From Candidatus Magasanikiibacteriota bacterium (lineage in GTDB: Bacteria > Patescibacteriota > Patescibacteriia > Magasanikbacterales > UBA922), in the NCBI GenBank assembly GCA_012800155.1, contig JAAZJX010000042.1, positions 1 to 19,225 of the forward strand: DNA of 19,225 bases, written 5' to 3'. Below the pieces are notes generated by a model. The model had not been told where the DNA came from, did no database searches, and worked only from the letters and a program-made list of their open reading frames with translations. Made by a program: the position numbers and the translations under genes. This document shows positions 14,341-19,225 of this stretch, one piece after another (position 1 is the first letter of the stretch; each line of letters opens with the position of its first letter).

Positions 14341-15471
14341 TTAATATAGAGCAATCCAAATACCTAAAATAACTACTGCAGCATGTATTATCCAAAAACG
14401 CATTACAGTTTTTTCTTCAGTCCAACCACGAAGTTCAAAATGATGATGAATTGGCGCCATTTTAAAAATTCTTCTGCCCAAAATATGACGACCAAAAATT
14501 TGAATAATTACACTTAATAATTCAGCATAAAAAATAAAGGCGATAAAAGGAAGTAATAACATTTGATTGATCACAATAGCATTGATAGCTAATAGGGAAC
14601 CTAATCCTAATGAACCAACATCTCCCATTTGAAAACGAGCGGGTTTAATATTGAAATAAGTATAAGTAATAAGAGCTCCTACAGTTGTGGCATTCAAAAT
14701 CATGATTTCATTATAACCAGTAATCCAACTAAGAATAGTAAGAGCTGAAAAAGTTATAATTAAAGAACCGCCAGCCAAACCATCCATTCCATCAGCAACA
14801 TTAACAGCATTAGCTGTAAACATCACAAAGAAAATAATAAGAGGAATAATCCACCAGCCAATATCCACTAGTCCATCAAAAGGAATATTAATTTGTTGCC
14901 AATGTTCACCAAGTTTGAAATAAATCCACCAAGCAGTGATAGCTCCAGCAATAAATTGTAAAATTAATTTTTCATGAACAAAAACTCCTTTGCCAGGATG
15001 ACTACCAATCCACATAGAAGCTCGTTTAAATATTGACCAAGGTAAAGTTATAACTAACCAAACTCTTTGTTTCCAGTCGGCATGTACACGAATTAATTTT
15101 AAAACTTGAGAAATTTTTCTGTTTCTTCTTTTATGACCATAGATATTCATTATATCATCAATAGCTCCAAGTAAAGCTGATAAAAGCATTACTCCAATTG
15201 GCACCCAAGTAAATTTTCTTTCCCAATTAAAAATTATTGTTATAACAGCTACAGTAATTATTATTAGTAAACCACCCATAACTGGGATGCCAGTTTTATT
15301 TTTTCTAGCTCCCATAGCTAAAGTAGCGTCATATTCATTACGACGAGTAAGTTTATATTTATATAATATTTTTGTTAAAAAGGGAGCCCATAAAAAAGCT
15401 ACTACACAAGATACTAAACTAAAACCAATAGCTGTTTTCAAGGGATCTACACTAAATATAATTGATTGCAT
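14341..15471 (-). CDS. mraY: Phospho-N-acetylmuramoyl-pentapeptide transferase (MraY)
   Basis: Membrane enzyme that transfers phospho-MurNAc-pentapeptide from UDP to undecaprenyl phosphate, making lipid I. It is 376 residues long with about ten hydrophobic segments. Family motifs: TGIPVMGG (60-67), DD at 105-106, NAVNVADGMDGLAGG (221-235), QMGDVGS (281-287) and the MraY-specific PIHHHFELRGW (340-350), which separates it from WecA-type enzymes. Two oddities: the DDxxK motif reads DDIMN, so the lysine is replaced by Asn109; and the loop between DD and the next helix (about 109-165) is roughly 40 residues longer than I expect and very basic. It is the first gene of the leftward operon, with a promoter only 10 bases before its ATG. 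Confidence 0.95.
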   Translation of the reverse strand: MQSIIFSVDPLKTAIGFSLVSCVVAFLWAPFLTKILYKYKLTRRNEYDATLAMGARKNKTGIPVMGGLLIIITVAVITIIFNWERKFTWVPIGVMLLSALLGAIDDIMNIYGHKRRNRKISQVLKLIRVHADWKQRVWLVITLPWSIFKRASMWIGSHPGKGVFVHEKLILQFIAGAITAWWIYFKLGEHWQQINIPFDGLVDIGWWIIPLIIFFVMFTANAVNVADGMDGLAGGSLIITFSALTILSWITGYNEIMILNATTVGALITYTYFNIKPARFQMGDVGSLGLGSLLAINAIVINQMLLLPFIAFIFYAELLSVIIQIFGRHILGRRIFKMAPIHHHFELRGWTEEKTVMRFWIIHAAVVILGIWIALY

Positions 15472-15481
15472 ATCTTTGACA

Positions 15482-15510
15482 ATATTAACAAAAAAAGTGT
15501 TTTTTTACAA
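15482..15510 (-). promoter_or_regulatory. Promoter of the mraY operon
   Basis: Read leftward: TTGTAA (15510-15505), a 17-base spacer, TAATAT (15487-15482). Only 10 bases separate the -10 from the ATG, so the message would have a leader of about 3-5 bases, close to leaderless. Confidence 0.6.
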
Positions 15511-15541
15511 GTTATTAAGATTATTTAGTTAATATAAATAG

Positions 15542-15569
15542 AAAAAAGTCAAGAAAATTTAATTCTTGA
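15542..15569 (-). terminator. Terminator of the ATP-grasp/NlpC gene pair
   Basis: TCAAGAA (15549-15555) and TTCTTGA (15563-15569) form a 7-bp stem with an A/T loop. Read leftward it is followed by CTTTTTT. It lies about 58 bases beyond the NlpC-like stop. A rightward T run is weaker (TTTTAAT). Confidence 0.65.
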
Positions 15570-15626
15570 TTTTAATAAAGAAAAATTATTTAATTAAAAT
15601 TATCAGCAATTAACTGGTGATTTTTA

Positions 15627-16409
15627 TTAGAACAGAGCTTTTAATCTTTTTATAAAAAGTTTTTTAGCCATTTTGGCATGTAAATAAGTTTCATTTTCAT
15701 TATTTTCTTTTTCATTTTCTAACCATTTTTGGTTTAATAAATTTTCACTATTATCAATTATTTCAATTACACCTTTTCTAACACCATGATCATATAGACC
15801 ATCAGTGCGCCAACGAAAAGAATGAAGATAAGTTATATTTTGAGGTTGATTATTTTGATATTTAATTTTAGTAATTATTAAAATATGATTTATTTTATTA
15901 TCCAATCCAGTTTCATTCATGATCAGTAAATCTCCTGGTTTTATTTCAGATAGTTTTATTAGTTGTGAATTTTGAGGATGGCTTAAAATTTGTACGCTAA
16001 CATTTTCTGCAGGACGCAAATGATTGATCAATTTTCTAAAAGGATTTTTTGTATTAGGAAAAATTATTTGTTTAATAATTTTTTTATTTTTTTTAAATTT
16101 TAGTTCTTCTTGTAAAATATAATAAGCCAAAGCTGAACAATCAATTCCTAAATTATTATCTACTAGGAATTTTTTTATTTGTTCATCATTTAATTTTTCT
16201 AGATCAATTTTTTGTTTTAAACTTTCAATGATTGCTTCTTCAACAATTTCTTCGGGTAAACCTTTGCCAACAGTAGCTCTGAAACCACCACGAACTTTGT
16301 GGCGACTATTATTAAAATAAGGACAATTTACTTTTTTATTTGAAAAAGGTAATTCTAAATATTTTTTTACTATTGCTAGAGCTGGCTGTGAAAGTGTTTC
16401 TTCTAACAT
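15627..16409 (-). CDS. NlpC/P60-like cysteine peptidase/amidase
   Basis: A 260-residue protein with the NlpC/P60 catalytic layout. Cys91 sits in GIDCSALAYYIL, comparable to the family's DCSGLV at a helix start. EIKPGDLLIMN (155-165) matches the PGDLV strand, and His175 in INHILIIT is the probable catalytic base. His196 in YLHSFRW could be the third polar residue. Residues 1-80 are a separate region with RHKVRGGFRATVGKG (36-50) that I do not recognise. There is no signal peptide or membrane helix, so unlike most wall hydrolases it should stay in the cytosol. It follows the ATP-grasp-Nudix gene by 2 bases and must share its message. A role cleaving or transferring a peptide made by the ATP-grasp partner is a reasonable but unproven guess. 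Confidence 0.72.
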   Translation of the reverse strand: MLEETLSQPALAIVKKYLELPFSNKKVNCPYFNNSRHKVRGGFRATVGKGLPEEIVEEAIIESLKQKIDLEKLNDEQIKKFLVDNNLGIDCSALAYYILQEELKFKKNKKIIKQIIFPNTKNPFRKLINHLRPAENVSVQILSHPQNSQLIKLSEIKPGDLLIMNETGLDNKINHILIITKIKYQNNQPQNITYLHSFRWRTDGLYDHGVRKGVIEIIDNSENLLNQKWLENEKENNENETYLHAKMAKKLFIKRLKALF

Positions 16410-16411
16410 AA

Positions 16412-18055
16412 TTATTTTATTAAATATTTTTTCAATTTTTCAGGAATTAAATTTATTTTAGTTAATTCATTTAAATCTTTCCAAACTAATTGAAAAGTAT
16501 TATTAGTAGTATTTCTATTTTTTTCTTCTTCACCAAGTTTTAGTTTGCCAGAAATATTTTTTCCCCAGAAATAATATTCTTCTCTTTTACTGTTAATTAT
16601 TTTAATTGGCTTAGTTGATTTTATTTTAAATTTTAATCCAGTTTCTTCAGTAGTTTCGCGGATAGCAGTTTGAAGTATAGTTTCATTTTTTTCCATAGTT
16701 CCACCAGGAATAAGAAAATAATGTAAACCAAATTTATATCTTTCCATTAGAAGAATTTTATTATTTTTGATAAGTATCACTGAACCTCGAGGTTGATCCC
16801 ATAATTTATTTGCTTGAGTGGCAGTAACAAAATTGATAAATTCTTTGCCTTTTTTATTTAATTCATTATGTTTTTTTATAATAGAATAAGGTGCTTGAAT
16901 GCGTAATAAATCAGTATTAGGTTTAGTATTATCATATTTTAGCCAATGATAATCCAATATTTTAGTTATTTGTGGAATAGGTAAAAAAGGAATTTCTTTG
17001 GTAACGCGTTGGATAATTTGTGAACCATCGGTAATAGTTATTAATTGATAATTTTGTAAATTTAAATTTAATAAAGACATTAAATGAGCTTCAAAAGTGG
17101 TTAAATAATTATGAGATAAGGAAGGTTTATTTATTTTTCTTTTTTGAAGTTGAAGTTGACTTTCATAAGTAGTACTGGCTGGTTGACGACAATTTATTTC
17201 AATTAAAAATAATTCTTTAGTTTTTTTATCTATGGCAATATCTACACCAAATAAACCTTTCCAACCATCTTTTTTTAATTTTTCTCCAATTTCTAAAACT
17301 ATTTGATGATATTTTTTCTTTTGTTTATTTGTTAAATATTTATTTGCAAAACCCCAGTCATTGCCAATGGTTGAAAAAGGAAGATCAGTAAAAGGTGATA
17401 ATCCAGTAATTTGATAATTAATATTACCAATCAGAATATTATTTTTTGAAATAATATTATTATTAGTAAACATTGGTCCGTCAATATAATCGGCTGTTCG
17501 CGCTAAACGGTTAGGAAATTTTTTTTGTATTTCAGTTAATTGTTTTTTATTTTTAATTAAAATTGTGCCTGAGCCAGTATGAGAACGATTGAATTGCAAA
17601 ATAAATTTTTTATTTTTAAATTTTAGATCTTTTACTAAACTAACAGCATAATTAGGTAAATATTTTTTTAGATCTTGGAGCCAGTCTAATTGAGAAATTT
17701 TTTCTTCAACTTTATTGGATAATTCAGCTGAAGGATTGAGGAGAGACCAATTATTTTGAAGACAGATTTTTTCTATTTGAGGAGTATTTTTGAAAACAAG
17801 AATATTTTTATTTTTTAGTTTATTTATAAATTTTTTAACTTCTTTATTTTCTAAAAGTTCCCAAGTGTCTAAGGGTTTTTTGTTTTTGATCAATAAGATA
17901 TTATTTTTATTCTCACAAAGAGTCTTGGCAAAATCACTATAATTTGAGATAATAAAATAACCTTGAATATCAAGATTTAATCCTAGAGCGCGTTCAATAT
18001 CTCTAGTTACATAAATAATAGGTTGTTTTTTTAAATGAGAGTTAAGAATTGTCAT
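16412..18055 (-). CDS. ATP-grasp ligase fused to a Nudix hydrolase
   Basis: A 547-residue two-domain protein. Residues 1-110 look like a pre-ATP-grasp domain. The ATP-grasp fold spans about 115-330: NRSHTGSGTILI (156-167) is the flexible Gly-rich ATP loop, and GLFGVDIAI (268-276) with FLIEINCRQPAS (283-294) carries the Asp and Glu/Asn metal ligands. Residues 420-547 are a Nudix domain with a perfect box at 452-474 (G452, E458, R466, E467, E470, E471, G473), preceded by RGSVILIKNNKILLMERY. ATP-grasp enzymes usually join an acid to an amine through an acyl phosphate; the Nudix half would hydrolyse a nucleotide product or substrate. I know no standard enzyme of this arrangement. It is first gene of a pair with the NlpC/P60-like gene and diverges from murB by 65 bases. 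Confidence 0.85.
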   Translation of the reverse strand: MTILNSHLKKQPIIYVTRDIERALGLNLDIQGYFIISNYSDFAKTLCENKNNILLIKNKKPLDTWELLENKEVKKFINKLKNKNILVFKNTPQIEKICLQNNWSLLNPSAELSNKVEEKISQLDWLQDLKKYLPNYAVSLVKDLKFKNKKFILQFNRSHTGSGTILIKNKKQLTEIQKKFPNRLARTADYIDGPMFTNNNIISKNNILIGNINYQITGLSPFTDLPFSTIGNDWGFANKYLTNKQKKKYHQIVLEIGEKLKKDGWKGLFGVDIAIDKKTKELFLIEINCRQPASTTYESQLQLQKRKINKPSLSHNYLTTFEAHLMSLLNLNLQNYQLITITDGSQIIQRVTKEIPFLPIPQITKILDYHWLKYDNTKPNTDLLRIQAPYSIIKKHNELNKKGKEFINFVTATQANKLWDQPRGSVILIKNNKILLMERYKFGLHYFLIPGGTMEKNETILQTAIRETTEETGLKFKIKSTKPIKIINSKREEYYFWGKNISGKLKLGEEEKNRNTTNNTFQLVWKDLNELTKINLIPEKLKKYLIK

Positions 18056-18064
18056 AATAAATAG

Positions 18065-18093
18065 ATTGTAGCTTTTTTTAGCATAAATTACAA
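18065..18093 (-). promoter_or_regulatory. Promoter of the ATP-grasp-Nudix gene
   Basis: Read leftward: TTGTAA (18093-18088), a 17-base spacer, TACAAT (18070-18065). Nine bases separate the -10 from the ATG, so the message is predicted to be practically leaderless. Read rightward, the overlapping TTGTAG (18066-18071), 17 bases, TACAAG (18089-18094) could serve murB, though its -10 is poor. Confidence 0.55.
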
Positions 18094-18120
18094 GTTCAAT
18101 TAAAAATAATAAATTAAAAT

Positions 18121-19062
18121 ATGAGAGAATATTATGAAGAGTTGAAAAAATATGGCAAAGTTAAATTGAAAGAATCTTTGACCAAAAATACTACTTTCAA
18201 AGTTGGAGGAATAGCGCATTTTTTTATTGAAGTAACAGAAGAAGAAAAATTAATTTCTTTATTAAATTTTTTGAATAGTGAAGATATTCCATATTTTGTA
18301 TTAGGAGGAGGATCTAATGTTTTATTTTCTGACGAGGGATTTGAGGGTGTAGTGATCAAACTTCAAACTTCAGAATTAAAACTTCGTGAAGATAACGAAA
18401 TTGTTGTTGCTGCGGGAGTGCTTTTGAATAAAGTAGTTAATTTTGCTTTACAAAATAAATTATCTGGAATGGAGTGGGGAACAGGTATTCCGGGAACAGT
18501 TGGTGGAGCAGTACGAGGTAATGCCGGCGCTATGGGAAAAGAAAATGCTAATTGTTTAGTGAAAGTTAAAATTTGGCGTGATGGAGAAGTTTTTGAATTA
18601 GATAAAACTGAATGTGGTTTTGGTTATCGAGAAAGTATTTTCAAAAATAATAAAGATGTTATTTTGTCAGCAGTTTATAAATTAACTCCCGGTGATGAAA
18701 AGTCTATCAAAGAAATTATGCAGACTTATCTCAAACAAAGAACTGGTCGTTTTCCTAATCTTCCTTCAGCTGGTAGTTTTTTCAAAAATATTGAGGTGAA
18801 TAAATGGTCTGGTAAGAAAGAAGATTTACCAGAAATTTTTTGGGAAAGAGGGAAGATTCCTGTTGGTTGGTTAGTGGAACAAGTAGGAATGAAAGGTTTT
18901 ACAATCGGGGGAGCAAAAATTTCTGATGAACATGGAAATTTTATTATTAATTTTTCTAATGCCAAGCAAGCAGATATTTTATCCCTAGTTGAGACTATCA
19001 AAGAAAAAGTGTATAATAAATTTGGAATTGAATTAGAACCAGAAGTAAAAATAATAAATTAA
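18121..19062 (+). CDS. murB: UDP-N-acetylenolpyruvoylglucosamine reductase (MurB)
   Basis: Cytosolic flavoprotein that reduces UDP-GlcNAc-enolpyruvate to UDP-MurNAc with NADPH, an early step of peptidoglycan synthesis. At 313 residues it has normal length. FAD-binding motifs are TFKVGG near 25-30, GGGSN (62-66) and GTGIPGTVGGAVRGNAGAMG near 121-140. GYRES near 169 gives the conserved Tyr/Arg. PSAGSFFKN contains Ser219, the proton donor. IPVGWLVEQVGMKG and the final ELEPEVKII, with the conserved Glu, complete the C-terminal domain. The GYRES loop points to the type I-like form. No Shine-Dalgarno site is present; the A/T leader AATTAAAAT before the ATG is repeated before the next gene. It diverges from the ATP-grasp-Nudix gene. 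Confidence 0.96.
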   Translation: MREYYEELKKYGKVKLKESLTKNTTFKVGGIAHFFIEVTEEEKLISLLNFLNSEDIPYFVLGGGSNVLFSDEGFEGVVIKLQTSELKLREDNEIVVAAGVLLNKVVNFALQNKLSGMEWGTGIPGTVGGAVRGNAGAMGKENANCLVKVKIWRDGEVFELDKTECGFGYRESIFKNNKDVILSAVYKLTPGDEKSIKEIMQTYLKQRTGRFPNLPSAGSFFKNIEVNKWSGKKEDLPEIFWERGKIPVGWLVEQVGMKGFTIGGAKISDEHGNFIINFSNAKQADILSLVETIKEKVYNKFGIELEPEVKIIN

Positions 19063-19088
19063 AATAAATAATAATTAATAATTAAAAT

Positions 19089-19225
19089 ATGAAAATAAAT
19101 ATTCAAGGCACAGGAATAGAATTAACTGAAGCGATCAAAAGATATGCTATAGAAAAAACTAAAAGTTTAGAAAAATATTTTGATAATATACAGCAAGCAG
19201 ATATTGATGTAGGGATGAATACTCA
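19089..19225 (+). CDS. hpf: Ribosome hibernation factor HPF/RaiA, 5' part
   Basis: The first 45 codons of a gene cut by the window end. The N terminus reads MKINIQGTGIELTEAIKRYA, then an EKTKSLEKYF helix and a following acidic beta strand. This is the opening of the HPF/RaiA/YfiA fold, which binds the 30S decoding region and stalls ribosomes in stationary phase. The A/T leader resembles that of murB, 26 bases upstream, and no terminator lies between, so the two are probably co-transcribed. Whether this is the short form or the long dimerising form cannot be told. Confidence 0.88.
   Translation, partial: MKINIQGTGIELTEAIKRYAIEKTKSLEKYFDNIQQADIDVGMNT

Noticed and set aside
15287..15532. Rightward 81-codon open frame overlapping the start of mraY
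   Set aside because: It overlaps the conserved N terminus and promoter of mraY on the other strand and has no family features.
15602..15626. Additional hairpin immediately after the NlpC-like stop
   Set aside because: The stem (ATCA-G-CA with TG-G-TGAT) is short and mismatched; the element at 15542-15569 is a better terminator.
18132..19001. Leftward open frames of 75 and 91 codons inside murB
   Set aside because: Both are antisense to an intact, highly conserved gene.
1..19225. Recoding of UGA to glycine, known in some Patescibacteria
   Set aside because: Conserved domains read through with no in-frame TGA, and glycines use ordinary GGN codons. TGA is simply not used as a stop here, which fits strong TAA preference.

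Overview
The window looks like a piece of chromosome from a bacterium with a small, AT-rich genome. A Candidate Phyla Radiation (Patescibacteria) lineage is the best guess. The grounds are very AT-rich coding DNA, short or overlapping gene junctions, near-absence of Shine-Dalgarno sites, almost exclusive use of TAA stops (18 of 19 complete genes), Gram-positive-like export genes, and a 209-residue protein of a type I associate from memory with that group. The assignment is an inference; there is no rRNA or other decisive marker here. The standard genetic code fits, because conserved domains read through with no in-frame TGA.

Layout. (1) Positions 1-600: three consecutive hairpins, then a leftward four-helix membrane protein that differs from everything else in having a perfect Shine-Dalgarno site, a consensus promoter with a palindrome, a TAG stop and higher GC. 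(2) 628-2533: rightward uppP (undecaprenyl-diphosphate phosphatase) and gpsA (glycerol-3-phosphate dehydrogenase). (3) 2540-9416: a rightward operon with a consensus promoter and an overlapping palindrome. It encodes an AbrB-type regulator, a long MacA/HlyD-type adaptor, a CCA-adding tRNA nucleotidyltransferase, a MacB-type ATPase and two FtsX/MacB-type permeases, and ends at a strong bidirectional terminator. (4) 9415-11160: two separate leftward genes, the 209-residue protein of unknown function and a threonine-synthase-like PLP enzyme. (5) 11291-11455: a 54-codon rightward gene for a LysW-like zinc ribbon, with its own promoter and terminator. (6) 15471-11506: a leftward cell-wall operon of mraY, an arginyl/leucyl-tRNA-protein-transferase-like protein, an Mpl/MurC-type ligase and a Nudix hydrolase. 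(7) 18055-15627: a leftward pair, an ATP-grasp-Nudix fusion and an NlpC/P60-like protein. (8) 18121-19225: rightward murB and the 5' end of an hpf/raiA ribosome-hibernation gene.

How the genes work together. uppP, mraY, the Mur ligase, murB and possibly the NlpC/P60-like protein cover lipid-carrier recycling, lipid I formation, UDP-MurNAc synthesis and muropeptide ligation or cleavage, so this is largely an envelope region. The MacAB-like operon is a probable exporter under its own regulator. The least ordinary elements are the ATP-grasp-Nudix fusion paired with the NlpC/P60-like protein, the tRNA-protein-transferase-like gene inside the mraY operon, and the LysW-like protein lacking the usual C-terminal acceptor glutamate. 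These could belong to an undescribed amino-acid or peptide modification route, but that link is inference only.
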